From: UBA7446 sp049596455 | GTDB lineage: Bacteria; Bacteroidota; Bacteroidia; Flavobacteriales; Flavobacteriaceae | Reading direction: 5' to 3' | Length of the DNA stretch: 54,421 nucleotides | NCBI GenBank assembly: GCA_049596455.1 | Contig: JBMYLP010000011.1 | Span: 1 to 54,421, forward strand | Part shown: piece by piece, positions 1-8,582 of the stretch | Numbering within the stretch: the first letter of the stretch is position 1 | Layout: each line of letters opens with the position of its first letter | Program-made: the position numbers and the translations under genes | Notes under the pieces: generated by a model | Seen by the model: the letters and a program-made list of their open reading frames with translations, nothing else | What the model was told of the DNA's origin: nothing | Databases searched by the model: none

Positions 1-195
1 AAAATGATGCGTAAAAACCTTGATGCCATTGTCTTAAATTCACTTGCAGATGATGGAGCAGGATTTGGTCACGAAACCAACAAAATTTCATTTTTGCAAC
101 GCGACAAAGACGTGGTGCACTACCCACTAAAATCCAAAGACGAGGCTTCCAAAGATGTGATGAATCACCTTAAAACTATATTTGATGCGCAGTAA
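1..195 (+). CDS. coaBC: CoaBC C-terminal end (partial, 5' end outside window)
   Basis: The first 64 codons are open from the window edge and end at TAA 193-195. The protein contains KNLDAIVLNSLADDGAGFG followed by an NKI(S/T) segment and a Lys/Asp-rich end, which matches the C-terminus of the phosphopantothenate-cysteine ligase (CoaB) domain of bifunctional CoaBC. Known for the family: CoaBC joins cysteine to 4'-phosphopantothenate and decarboxylates the product, the middle steps of CoA synthesis in the cytoplasm. The ATG codons at positions 4 and 7 are internal, not starts. The stop overlaps the start of the next gene (ATG 185), so the two are probably translationally coupled. The catalytic parts lie upstream and cannot be checked here. 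Confidence 0.85.
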   Translation, partial: KMMRKNLDAIVLNSLADDGAGFGHETNKISFLQRDKDVVHYPLKSKDEASKDVMNHLKTIFDAQ

Positions 196-1072
196 CATTA
201 TACTATTGATTATAGGGTTTCACGCCATGGTTTTGGCGCAACCCGTCCGAGTAGATTTGACAGTGAACACTGAACTTGTTAATCAAACGAACATTGCACC
301 TATTAAAACGTTAGAAAAATCGCTGCGAGATTTTTTAAATAACACGAAATGGACTTCCGATAACGGAAGCGAACAATCAGAGGTCTCCATTTCCATGTTG
401 CTTACCATTTCTAGTGTAAATGATAATTCTTATGGTGGAACTTTGCAGGTACAATCGGGTAGATTGGTGTACGATAGTAGCTACACTTCTCCACTTTTAA
501 ATTTTTTGGATGATAATTTTGGATTTACCTATCAAGAGTTTCAGCCCTTTTATTTTGATGTGAACCGCTATAACAATAACCTTATCTCGGTATTTTCCTA
601 CTACATTTATTTGGCACTCGGGATGGAGCTAGACAGCTTTTCGCCACTTGGCGGAACAGCATACTTTGAACGTGCACGCACTATTGCTAACGCAGCGCAG
701 GCTAGCAATGCGCAAGGCTGGGCAGTAACGCAAAATCGCAATGGGCGTTACGAACTCATAGACCAAATTATTTCACCCGCGTTTAATGATTTTAGAGATG
801 TCATTTATCAATACCATAGAAATGGATTAGACCGCATGGTTTCATCACCTAAAGAGGCGAAAGAGTTATTGAAAGACGAATTGTTAAGCTTGCAAAACCT
901 TATGCGCCGTCAGCCAAATTCATACCTAATGCGCGCTTTTTTTGATGCTAAAGGCGAAGAAATAGGGCAGTTATTTAGCGATGGCCCCGAGGTAGATACG
1001 GAGTCTTTGTTGCGGTTTTTGAATCGATTTGCGCCTAGCAATGCTTCTTATTGGACAATGATTGCTCGTTGA
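185..1072 (+). CDS. DUF4835 family exported protein
   Basis: This is a 295-aa protein with an N-terminal signal peptide (hydrophobic ILLIIGFHAMVLA, likely cleavage before QPVRV). The ATG at 185 is preferred over an in-frame TTG at 182. It has no lipobox and no further membrane segment, so it should be periplasmic or surface-exposed. The pattern resembles DUF4835: a region of Phe/Tyr-rich sequence (residues ~95-145), then a helical part with an AAQASNAQGW-like stretch. The family has no established function, as far as I know. It overlaps the coaBC stop by 11 nt and lies 61 nt before recN. I recall the same coaBC-DUF4835-recN order in other flavobacteria, which supports the family call but does not give a role. 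Confidence 0.8.
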   Translation: MRSNIILLIIGFHAMVLAQPVRVDLTVNTELVNQTNIAPIKTLEKSLRDFLNNTKWTSDNGSEQSEVSISMLLTISSVNDNSYGGTLQVQSGRLVYDSSYTSPLLNFLDDNFGFTYQEFQPFYFDVNRYNNNLISVFSYYIYLALGMELDSFSPLGGTAYFERARTIANAAQASNAQGWAVTQNRNGRYELIDQIISPAFNDFRDVIYQYHRNGLDRMVSSPKEAKELLKDELLSLQNLMRRQPNSYLMRAFFDAKGEEIGQLFSDGPEVDTESLLRFLNRFAPSNASYWTMIAR

Positions 1073-1104
1073 TAACTTCGTGTTTTCAAATGGCATAAAC
1101 GCAC

Positions 1105-1112
1105 TATATTTG
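1105..1112 (+). promoter_or_regulatory. Putative -7 element of recN promoter
   Basis: TATATTTG matches the Bacteroidota -7 consensus TAnnTTTG and lies 21 nt before the recN GTG start. The expected -33 position (about 1082-1085) reads GTTT, a weak match to TTTG. The site sits in the only sizeable gap (61 nt) between DUF4835 and recN. Confidence 0.45.
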
Positions 1113-1133
1113 GTTTAACGAGATTTTACAACT

Positions 1134-2789
1134 GTGCTCACTTCATTAGCCATAAAAAACTTTTCTCTAATTGAAGATCTTGAGGTTTCTTTTGCCTCGG
1201 GGTTATGTATTTTGACAGGTGAAACAGGCTCTGGAAAATCCATTCTTTTGGAAGCATTGTCGCTTATTTTGGGGCAACGTGCAGACTTATCTACTATTCG
1301 CAAAAACGCAACAAAATGTGTTGTTGAGGCCACTTTTGAGATTGCAAATCACAACCTAAGCGGCCTGTTTGATGTATTGGATGTAGACGAAGAATCACAA
1401 ACCATTATCCGCCGTGAACTAAGTGCCAATGGCAAGTCTCGAGCTTTTGTGAATGATACTCCAGTAACACTCGAATCGCTAAAAACCCTTGGAACAGCAT
1501 TGGTTGATATTCACACCCAACGGCAAACCATTCAACTTACCGATCCAGCGTTTTATTTAAATCTTATTGATGCATATGCGAATGACAATACGCTGTTGCT
1601 TGCCTACAAAACCCAATATGCGCTTTGGCAAAAATGCACCAAAGAACTTGCTCAGCTTCAAGCACGCCAACAACAATCTAGCGAGGCACTAGACTACCAC
1701 AAATTTTTATTGCAAGAACTGGAACAGCTAACCTTGACTCCAGAAAGCATTGAAACGCTTGAAGAAGAAGCAAAAATGTTAGGGAATGCGACAGATTTGC
1801 GCACTACACTTTCTGAAGTGGTTGCTGTGAGTACACAAGAAAATATTGGACTACAAGACCAACTGAACTCCTTAGCGCAACTTTTGGCAAAAATTGCTCC
1901 TTTTGGAGCAGCATATACCTCCTTACAAGAACGAATTTTAAGTGTGGGTATTGAGCTTTCCGATATTTTGCAGGAAGCACAGGACTTGGGCGAAGCTGTT
2001 TCGGATGACCCTGTGCGACTTCAAGAAGTTGAAGCGCAATTAAGCGCTTTGCATCATTTGTGTCAAAAGCACAAGGTGCAAAATGCTGCTGGATTGATTG
2101 AAAAAAGAGATGAATTGCGTCAGTTGTGCGGAGATGTAGAAGATTTAGATGAGCAAATTGCAGCTTGTGCTACAGTGGTCGAAAAGGCAACGCAAAAACT
2201 ACATAATGCAGCTCAAAAGCTGCGTGATCAGCGTGAAAAAGTATGCCAGCCGCTAACAGATGCGTTAGCAACACGCTCTCGTGATTTGGGTATGCAGCAT
2301 GTGCGTTTTTCCATCAATTTAAATGCCTTACCTTCACCTCAACCAAACGGCACTGAAGCAGTTGAATTGTTATTTTCTGCCAACAAAGGAATTGATTTTG
2401 CCCCTATGGGCAAGGTCGCTTCTGGCGGAGAGTTGTCTCGCATTATGTTGGTCATTAAATCTATCATGGCAGAGAAAACACAACTTCCTACACTAATTTT
2501 GGATGAAATTGATACGGGAGTTTCGGGAGAGATGGCAAATGCGATGGGGAAACGAATGCACGAGATGAGTCGTCATATGCAAGTGATTTCTATTACACAT
2601 TTACCTCAAATAGCTGCATTGGCAGATGCCCATTATAAAGTTTATAAAGATGTGGTTGGTGAAACGACGCAAACTTTTTTAATACCTTTAGATGAAGATG
2701 CTAGAATTGAAGAATTAGCTGAAATGTTGGGAGGAAAAAATATCAAAGAATCAGCTTTGCGCCATGCGCAAGAGCTGCGAAACGTTTAA
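1134..2789 (+). CDS. recN: DNA repair protein RecN
   Basis: This is a 551-aa SMC-like ATPase, the usual RecN length. The Walker A motif GETGSGKS is at residues 29-36, the central part is a long coiled coil (~150-370), and the ABC signature (VASGGELSR) and Walker B (LILDEIDTG) lie in the C-terminal half. RecN acts in double-strand-break repair and recombination. The GTG at 1134 is chosen because it gives the family's typical MLTSLAIKNF start; no ATG fits. It is preceded by a TAnnTTTG element and followed 15 nt later by fabI, so the two may be co-transcribed. Confidence 0.95.
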   Translation: MLTSLAIKNFSLIEDLEVSFASGLCILTGETGSGKSILLEALSLILGQRADLSTIRKNATKCVVEATFEIANHNLSGLFDVLDVDEESQTIIRRELSANGKSRAFVNDTPVTLESLKTLGTALVDIHTQRQTIQLTDPAFYLNLIDAYANDNTLLLAYKTQYALWQKCTKELAQLQARQQQSSEALDYHKFLLQELEQLTLTPESIETLEEEAKMLGNATDLRTTLSEVVAVSTQENIGLQDQLNSLAQLLAKIAPFGAAYTSLQERILSVGIELSDILQEAQDLGEAVSDDPVRLQEVEAQLSALHHLCQKHKVQNAAGLIEKRDELRQLCGDVEDLDEQIAACATVVEKATQKLHNAAQKLRDQREKVCQPLTDALATRSRDLGMQHVRFSINLNALPSPQPNGTEAVELLFSANKGIDFAPMGKVASGGELSRIMLVIKSIMAEKTQLPTLILDEIDTGVSGEMANAMGKRMHEMSRHMQVISITHLPQIAALADAHYKVYKDVVGETTQTFLIPLDEDARIEELAEMLGGKNIKESALRHAQELRNV

Positions 2790-2804
2790 TTATAATTTAT
2801 TAAG

Positions 2805-3629
2805 ATGAGTTACGGATTACTTAAAGGAAAAAGAGGAATTATTTTTGGTGCATTGGACGAAAATTCCATTGCTTGGAAAACAGCAGAGCGCGTTCACGAA
2901 GAAGGCGGTTCGTTTGTGCTTACAAATGCGCCTATTGCCATGCGCATGGGCACCATTAATCAACTTGCAGAGAAAACAGGTGCTACTGTTATCCCCGCAG
3001 ATGCCACCTCGCTGGAGGATTTGGAAAAATTAATTTCTGAGTCGGTTGAGGTTTTGGGAGGAAAAATTGATTTTGTACTGCACTCAATTGGCATGTCTGT
3101 GAATGTAAGAAAAGGCCGTGCCTACACCGATCAAAAATACGATTGGACAGCCAAAGGATGGGACGTTTCTGCTGGCTCGTTCCACAAGGTGATGCAAGTG
3201 CTTTACAAACAAGACGCCATGAACGAATGGGGAAGTATTGTCGCCTTGTCTTACATGGCGGCACAACGCGTATTTCCAGATTACAATGACATGGCAGATA
3301 ACAAAGCCTTTTTGGAATCTATTGCACGCAGTTTTGGCTATTTCTTTGGTAGAGATAAAAATGTTCGTGTAAATACCATTTCGCAATCGCCAACACCAAC
3401 CACGGCAGGGAAAGGAGTTAAAGGGTTTGATGGGTTTATTTCGTATGCCGAAAAAATGTCACCACTTGGAAATGCATCGGCACTTGATTGTGCCAACTAC
3501 ACAGTGTCCTTATTTTCGGACTTGACACGAAAAGTAACATTACAGAACTTGTTCCACGATGGTGGATTTTCCAACATGGGTGTTAGCGATGCAGTGATGC
3601 AAGCCTTTGAGGAACAACAAAACGCCTAA
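2805..3629 (+). CDS. fabI: Enoyl-[acyl-carrier-protein] reductase (NADH), FabI
   Basis: This 274-aa SDR-fold protein has the FabI pattern: an N-terminal NAD-binding region (GALDENSIAW instead of the classical SDR TGxxxGxG), HSIGMS in the central strand, and Tyr160-x6-Lys167 within ALSYMAAQRVFPDYNDM...K. The second conserved Tyr is at about 150. It catalyses the last, NADH-dependent reduction in each cycle of fatty acid elongation and is the target class of triclosan-like inhibitors. The ATG lies 15 nt after recN, and the stop is 2 nt before the YbbR-like gene, which fits a long core operon. The substitution inside the dinucleotide-binding loop is normal for FabI. Confidence 0.95.
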   Translation: MSYGLLKGKRGIIFGALDENSIAWKTAERVHEEGGSFVLTNAPIAMRMGTINQLAEKTGATVIPADATSLEDLEKLISESVEVLGGKIDFVLHSIGMSVNVRKGRAYTDQKYDWTAKGWDVSAGSFHKVMQVLYKQDAMNEWGSIVALSYMAAQRVFPDYNDMADNKAFLESIARSFGYFFGRDKNVRVNTISQSPTPTTAGKGVKGFDGFISYAEKMSPLGNASALDCANYTVSLFSDLTRKVTLQNLFHDGGFSNMGVSDAVMQAFEEQQNA

Positions 3630-3631
3630 GC

Positions 3632-4576
3632 ATGCCCACACGGCAACGAACATCTAGAAAAAGATTTTTGGGCTCAAAGCAAGGGTTATTGTTTTTGGTG
3701 TTTGCTGCCGTGATTTGGACTCTAAGTGCACTTTCAGAAACCTATACAACTACGGTTCCTGTTCAGTTTAATTTTAAATTAGACACAAACGCTTTTGTGC
3801 TTCAAACCCCTCGAATTGAAGTTCCAGCTAGGGTATCTAGCACCGGTTTTTCGGTTTTATATCGAAGACTTTTTCCGCGTAAAGTAGTGTTGTCGGTTAA
3901 AGAATTACCCATTCAAGATGTTGAAAACCCCGCTGTAAACACAGCTTTTTTGTTGGACAAATACAATCGACTTTACACCAATTCTAGTCAGATTAGAGCG
4001 TTTGTTCCTGAAGTTATTTCGTTGCCTATCGCACAAGCTGCCCAAAAGTCTTTTACTCCAACATTGGCATCATTACCCAAATTCGCAGATGGATATCAAC
4101 TTGCGTCACCACTAAAGTTTAGCGTAGATAGCATTACGGCATATGGCAGTAAAGTAGCACTTGAAAAATTACATCATGCGCTATTTAAATTAGCATCCCA
4201 TGAGCCATTACGAGCTGATTTTTTGCTCAATGCTGCCCTTACAGACTCCATTGCTAAAGCACTAAATTGGAGCACAACTACAATACAAGTAAGCGGCAGC
4301 GTGGATAGGTATTCCGATGTGTCTTTTGTGTTGCCTGTTAAACTCACGAATACTCCAGAAAATGCCAATGTTACGATTGCACCAAAACAAGTTGAAATTA
4401 AATTTGCAGCACCTTTGGGGTCGCTTCGAAGCATTGACAAATCATCATTAGGCGCAGAAGTTTTTTTTGAGAAAACAGCTTCAGGTCAGCTTTCGGTTCG
4501 TATAACGGGACTACCCGCTACAGCTAAGCAACTAACGATATCACCCCCTACAGTTTCGTATTTTATTATAGAATGA
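3632..4576 (+). CDS. YbbR-like (CdaR-type) membrane-anchored protein
   Basis: This 314-aa protein starts with a basic cytoplasmic stretch (RQRTSRKRF), has one membrane helix (residues ~18-38), and then a long extracytoplasmic beta-rich region. That is the layout of YbbR-like proteins. In Firmicutes the YbbR protein CdaR regulates the cyclic-di-AMP cyclase CdaA; whether this applies here cannot be told, because no cyclase gene is in the window. Its ATG is 2 nt after the fabI stop and its end overlaps coaE by 4 nt (ATGA). The YbbR-coaE linkage is one I recall from other flavobacteria. Confidence 0.75.
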   Translation: MPTRQRTSRKRFLGSKQGLLFLVFAAVIWTLSALSETYTTTVPVQFNFKLDTNAFVLQTPRIEVPARVSSTGFSVLYRRLFPRKVVLSVKELPIQDVENPAVNTAFLLDKYNRLYTNSSQIRAFVPEVISLPIAQAAQKSFTPTLASLPKFADGYQLASPLKFSVDSITAYGSKVALEKLHHALFKLASHEPLRADFLLNAALTDSIAKALNWSTTTIQVSGSVDRYSDVSFVLPVKLTNTPENANVTIAPKQVEIKFAAPLGSLRSIDKSSLGAEVFFEKTASGQLSVRITGLPATAKQLTISPPTVSYFIIE

Positions 4577-5157
4577 AGCATTATGCACTTACTGGAGGTA
4601 TTGGTAGTGGTAAATCCACAGTCCTTGCGATGTTCAAAAAAATGGGGATTCCTACTTTTTCTGCTGATGATTCTGCCAAACACGCCATGCAATACAACCC
4701 AGATGTGAAGGCAAAAATCATTGCTATTTTTGGAGATGAGGCCTATAAAGGCGACACACCAAATCGAGCACTACTTGCAGAACAGGTTTTTCAAGACAAA
4801 GCAAAGCTAGAGGCGTTAAATGCTGTGGTGCATCCTGCTGCAAAAGCAGCTTATGCACAATGGCAAGATGCGCAAGATGCGCCCTATACCATGTACGAGT
4901 TTCCAATTGTTTTTGAATTGGGTGCTCAAGATCGTTTTGATGGTGTTGTTTTGATTACTGCACCCGAAAAGGAACGTATTAGACGGGTGCAAAATCGCGA
5001 TAGAATAAGTGAAGATGCTGTGCGGGCACGCTTGCTAAATCAATGGACCGATGCGCAAAAAGTACCCCTTGCTGATTTTGTGATTGAAAATATAGACCTT
5101 AGCAGCACAGCATCGCAAGTGAATGCACTGCATCAACACTTGCTGAAACAGGAGTAA
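4573..5157 (+). CDS. coaE: Dephospho-CoA kinase
   Basis: This 194-aa P-loop kinase has GGIGSGKST at residues 8-16, a SADDSAKHAM segment matching the family's substrate Asp region, and the lid/adenine region RVQNRD. It phosphorylates the 3'-hydroxyl of dephospho-CoA, the last step of CoA synthesis. The ATG overlaps the preceding stop (ATGA), suggesting translational coupling. The histidine kinase starts 2 nt downstream. Together with coaBC at the window's left edge and panB at 30 kb, it gives three CoA-pathway genes in the window. Confidence 0.95.
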   Translation: MKHYALTGGIGSGKSTVLAMFKKMGIPTFSADDSAKHAMQYNPDVKAKIIAIFGDEAYKGDTPNRALLAEQVFQDKAKLEALNAVVHPAAKAAYAQWQDAQDAPYTMYEFPIVFELGAQDRFDGVVLITAPEKERIRRVQNRDRISEDAVRARLLNQWTDAQKVPLADFVIENIDLSSTASQVNALHQHLLKQE

Positions 5158-5159
5158 GG

Positions 5160-6746
5160 ATGAAAAAAAATCTTTTTGCAGTACTGATTGTTTTTATGGG
5201 GCTATCCTTATTGGGGATAATCATAGTACAGACATTTTGGATTCAAACCAACTTGAACAATCGTGATCGCCAGTTTTCACTGAGTGTAACCAATGCTTTA
5301 ACAGCTGTTTCAGAGCAAATCAAAGAACGGGAATTACGCGACTATATTACCGCTACCCAAAAATTGATGGACAGTATTGGCTCTCCAAAAGAATCGCAGC
5401 TTACAGATGTTTTTCAGTACATAGACCGTACCACAGAAGAGAACAAAACATTGTTGGTGTCAAGGGGTATCATTGAGGACACCTATGGTATTTTTCCTGA
5501 CTTATATGATCCATCCTCCACAGACTCAACCCCAATTTTAGATTACCGAAGCATTAAGGCAACTACCGTTTTGGAAGAAGATGTAGAGGGCACCATAAAC
5601 CGTATGTCATCAGCGGAGCGTATGCAGCGCATTGAGCGTTTAACTTCGATGGACAAAGCTAAGTACGAAAGTATTTTTATGGATATTGCATCGAACAAAC
5701 CCATCGAAAAACGTGTCAGTACTTTTGAATTGGAACTTTTATTGGGACAAGAATTATTGCTTCGTGATATTGATGCAAGCTTTGAATTTCGGGTTTTTGA
5801 AGGAAATCGAATGTCTGGTCTTGGAACGGATTTATTTCTTCAAAACAGTAATAAAACCAATTACAAAACACCACTTTTTGTTGATGTAAATGGCGAGAGT
5901 AACTATGAATTGCGTCTTGTTTTTCCTGAAAAGAGTGCATTTTTGCGCTCCTCTGTTATGAGTTCTATTGCGCTATCTGTGTTTTTTACGCTGATTTTAA
6001 TTGGCGTTTTTGCGATAACCTTGTCACAAGCGTTTAAACAAAAGAAAATCTCGGATATCAAAACGGACTTTATTAACAACATGACCCATGAGTTTAAGAC
6101 GCCAATTGCCACCATTCAGCTAGCGTTGGATGCGCTTGGTACCCCTACCATTGCCAAACAGCCCAACAAGGTCACGCAATATTTGGGACTTATTCGGGAC
6201 GAAAGTAGACGTATGAATACACAGGTGGAAAATGTGCTGCAAATCTCCAGACTGGATAGGAGAGAGCTTGAACTTACCACCTCTGAAATTGACCCGCACA
6301 CTCCCATCAAGACCGCCATTGAACACGTTCGTTTGCTTATAGACCAAAATGAAGGAACGCTTCGTACTTCCTTTGATCCAATGCAAGTAAAACTTCCCAT
6401 GTCTGAGTCACATATGACAAACGTTTGGGTGAACTTACTTGAAAACGCCATTAAGTACTCCAAAGACCAACTTGAAATTGATGTTTCTTCGACAATTTCT
6501 GAAGATGCCTTTGTTGTGGAAATTCATGATAAAGGAATTGGTATGAGCGGAAGTGTGCGAAGACGGGTGTTTGATCGTTTTTACAGAGAAGAATCAGGAA
6601 ATATTCATACTATAAAAGGTCATGGATTGGGATTGTCATACGTGAAGCGTATTGTGGAATTGCATAATGGCACGATTTCTGTTAAAAGTCAACTCAAAAA
6701 AGGAAGTACCTTTACGGTGCGTTTTCCACTAAAACACACATTATGA
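5160..6746 (+). CDS. Membrane sensor histidine kinase (RprX-like)
   Basis: This 528-aa protein has two membrane helices (residues ~5-27 and ~263-288) that flank a ~235-residue periplasmic sensor with no domain I recognise. The cytoplasmic core follows: an H-box with His310 in NNMTHEFKTPI, an N-box (NLLENAIKYS), G1 (HDKGIGM), F-box (FDRFYRE) and G2 (GHGLGLSYVKRI). No clear HAMP domain separates TM2 from the H-box. It should autophosphorylate at His310 and pass the phosphate to the regulator encoded next, whose ATG overlaps its stop by 4 nt. The overall shape resembles RprX of Bacteroides; the signal sensed is unknown. Confidence 0.9.
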   Translation: MKKNLFAVLIVFMGLSLLGIIIVQTFWIQTNLNNRDRQFSLSVTNALTAVSEQIKERELRDYITATQKLMDSIGSPKESQLTDVFQYIDRTTEENKTLLVSRGIIEDTYGIFPDLYDPSSTDSTPILDYRSIKATTVLEEDVEGTINRMSSAERMQRIERLTSMDKAKYESIFMDIASNKPIEKRVSTFELELLLGQELLLRDIDASFEFRVFEGNRMSGLGTDLFLQNSNKTNYKTPLFVDVNGESNYELRLVFPEKSAFLRSSVMSSIALSVFFTLILIGVFAITLSQAFKQKKISDIKTDFINNMTHEFKTPIATIQLALDALGTPTIAKQPNKVTQYLGLIRDESRRMNTQVENVLQISRLDRRELELTTSEIDPHTPIKTAIEHVRLLIDQNEGTLRTSFDPMQVKLPMSESHMTNVWVNLLENAIKYSKDQLEIDVSSTISEDAFVVEIHDKGIGMSGSVRRRVFDRFYREESGNIHTIKGHGLGLSYVKRIVELHNGTISVKSQLKKGSTFTVRFPLKHTL

Positions 6747-7447
6747 TAGCTGCAAAGAAAAAAGTTCTTTTGGTTGAGGATGATCAGAATTTTGGCGCCA
6801 TACTTCGAGATTATTTAGAGCTACACGACTATGAGGTTGTTTTGGCAAGAAATGGAGTAGAAGGTGGCGAAAAATTTAACAAAGAAGAATTTGCCATTTG
6901 TTTGCTAGACGTTATGATGCCCTATAAAGATGGCTTCACTTTGGCTAAAGAAATTCGTAAGGTTAATAGTGCGGTTCCCATCATTTTTCTTACTGCCAAA
7001 TCAATGAAAGAAGATGTGGTAAGAGGTTATAATTTGGGCGCAGACGATTACCTGACAAAGCCGTTTGACTCTGATGTATTACTGCTAAAAATGAAGACCA
7101 TGTTTCATCGTATGGAACAAAATGTGGTTAATCTTGATAAGGCAAAACACCTGTTTACCATTGGTAAATTTGATTTTAACGCCAAACTACGAGAACTTTC
7201 CCATGATGCTGGTCCGCCTGTAAAACTATCCCCTAAAGAAGGTGCGCTTTTGCATCTATTAGCTTTGCATCAAAACGACTTGATGCCTAGAGAATTGGCA
7301 CTTAAGAGAATTTGGAAAGACGACACATATTTTACCTCTCGTTCTATGGACGTTTATATTGCCAAGCTGCGCAAACACCTCAAAGCCGATCCCACAATTG
7401 AAATTAGCAATATTCACGGCGAGGGATTCCGTATGACGGTTGCTTAG
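6743..7447 (+). CDS. OmpR-family response regulator (RprY-like)
   Basis: This 234-aa protein has an N-terminal receiver with the acidic pair in LLVEDD, phospho-acceptor Asp56 (LLDVMMP), Thr in LTAK and Lys106 (TKPF). A C-terminal winged-helix DNA-binding domain follows (~135-232; RSMDVYIAKLRKHL is the recognition-helix region). It overlaps the kinase gene by 4 nt, so the two form a cognate pair. Its TAG stop shares the tetranucleotide TTAG (7444-7447) with the TAA of the convergent xerD. Target genes cannot be inferred from the sequence. Confidence 0.92.
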   Translation: MIAAKKKVLLVEDDQNFGAILRDYLELHDYEVVLARNGVEGGEKFNKEEFAICLLDVMMPYKDGFTLAKEIRKVNSAVPIIFLTAKSMKEDVVRGYNLGADDYLTKPFDSDVLLLKMKTMFHRMEQNVVNLDKAKHLFTIGKFDFNAKLRELSHDAGPPVKLSPKEGALLHLLALHQNDLMPRELALKRIWKDDTYFTSRSMDVYIAKLRKHLKADPTIEISNIHGEGFRMTVA

Positions 7448-8334
7448 GTTGCCCGCGGGTGAAATCGTGTAATGGCTTCCTTTAAGTGGCGTTGACTCAT
7501 ATGAATATACCGTTCTGTGGTAGTAATGCTGGCATGTCCCATCATATGTTGCACCAGTTGGATGTCTGCGCCATTTTCTACCAGATGTGTGGCAAAGGAA
7601 TGGCGTAGTGTGTGAGGGCTTATTTTTTTGTTGATGTCTGCGCGAAGTGCAGCATTTTTGACAATTGTAAATACCATATTTCGAGTGAGTTCCTTTCCTC
7701 TGTTATTTAAAAATAGCCTGTCTTCATACACTTTTATTGCTTTTTGTTCTTTTAGTCTGTGCTCATCAATAAGTTTTGATGTACTTTCTGCCACCGGCAC
7801 CCACCGCAGTTTATCGCCTTTTCCATGAATACGAATCAATCCTTTTTCAAAAAATAAATCAGACTTATTAAGTTGCGTGAGTTCGCTTACACGTAATCCA
7901 CAACTATAAAGTAGTTCCAGCATACAACGGTTTCTAAACGCATGTTTGCTTTTACTGTCAATTCCTGCAATAAGCGCGTCCACCTCTTGTGTTGATAACG
8001 TATCTGGAAACGTTTTGCGAATTTTTGGTAATTCTAAAAGTTGTGTTGGATTATCATTTCGATATCCTTCGAGTTGTAAAAACACAAAAAACCCTTTAAT
8101 CCCAGAAACAATTCTAGATTGTGTAGGCGGCTGTACTTCTTTGGAGAGCTGAAACACAAAGTCCTTAAGGGTGTCTACTTGCAATGAAATGGGGGTGTTT
8201 TTTCTTTTTAGGGATTCGCAATAGCGCGCCAGACGATTTACATCAAATTGATAGCTTTCTATAGTATTATCAGAAAGCCCTTGCTCTAAACGGAGGTAAA
8301 AAGAATAGGCCTCTATGGCTTTTTTCCATTTCAT
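7444..8334 (-). CDS. xerD: Site-specific tyrosine recombinase XerD
   Basis: This 296-aa protein has the full catalytic set: Arg148 (GLRVSEL), Lys172 (HGKGD), His241 and Arg244 (HTLRHSFATH), His267 (MGHAS) and Tyr276 (ERYIHMS). An N-terminal SAM-like core-binding domain spans residues ~5-90. With XerC it resolves chromosome dimers at dif. The length and complete domain plan argue for the housekeeping enzyme rather than an integron or phage integrase, although XerC versus XerD cannot be fixed with certainty without alignment. No attachment-site repeats were seen nearby. Its 3' end overlaps the response regulator by 4 nt. Confidence 0.88.
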   Translation of the reverse strand: MKWKKAIEAYSFYLRLEQGLSDNTIESYQFDVNRLARYCESLKRKNTPISLQVDTLKDFVFQLSKEVQPPTQSRIVSGIKGFFVFLQLEGYRNDNPTQLLELPKIRKTFPDTLSTQEVDALIAGIDSKSKHAFRNRCMLELLYSCGLRVSELTQLNKSDLFFEKGLIRIHGKGDKLRWVPVAESTSKLIDEHRLKEQKAIKVYEDRLFLNNRGKELTRNMVFTIVKNAALRADINKKISPHTLRHSFATHLVENGADIQLVQHMMGHASITTTERYIHMSQRHLKEAITRFHPRAT

Positions 8335-8582
8335 TTTTAAAGGTAACTATTTTTTGGTTTGTGCAATAAAAATTAACAACTCATAGAAATTCAAAGTATA
8401 GTAACTATTTTTTTAATCAAATGTTCATTTTCTACCTTAATAACCCCAAAAAATGTCATGGTTAGACAAATTCATGAGCAACCATTTTAGTTACTTCTAT
8501 ATATTTAAGCAATAACAACTGTGCATATTTTTAAGTAGCACTCTAGTTGTTTAAAACCAATCTTACAATTAAACCTATAAAA
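8335..8582. other. Divergent intergenic region, xerD / small-gene cluster
   Basis: These 248 nt are very AT-rich and separate the xerD start (minus) from the membrane-protein gene at 8583 (plus). I see no tRNA, no strong hairpin and no perfect TAnnTTTG. Near-matches are TATATTTA around 8497-8504 on the plus strand and TACCTTTA close to the xerD ATG on the minus strand. A 20-codon ATG frame at 8453-8515 is probably chance. Confidence 0.4.

Noticed and set aside
8453..8515. 20-codon ATG frame in the xerD upstream region
   Set aside because: Too short, no promoter element and no conserved pattern; likely chance.
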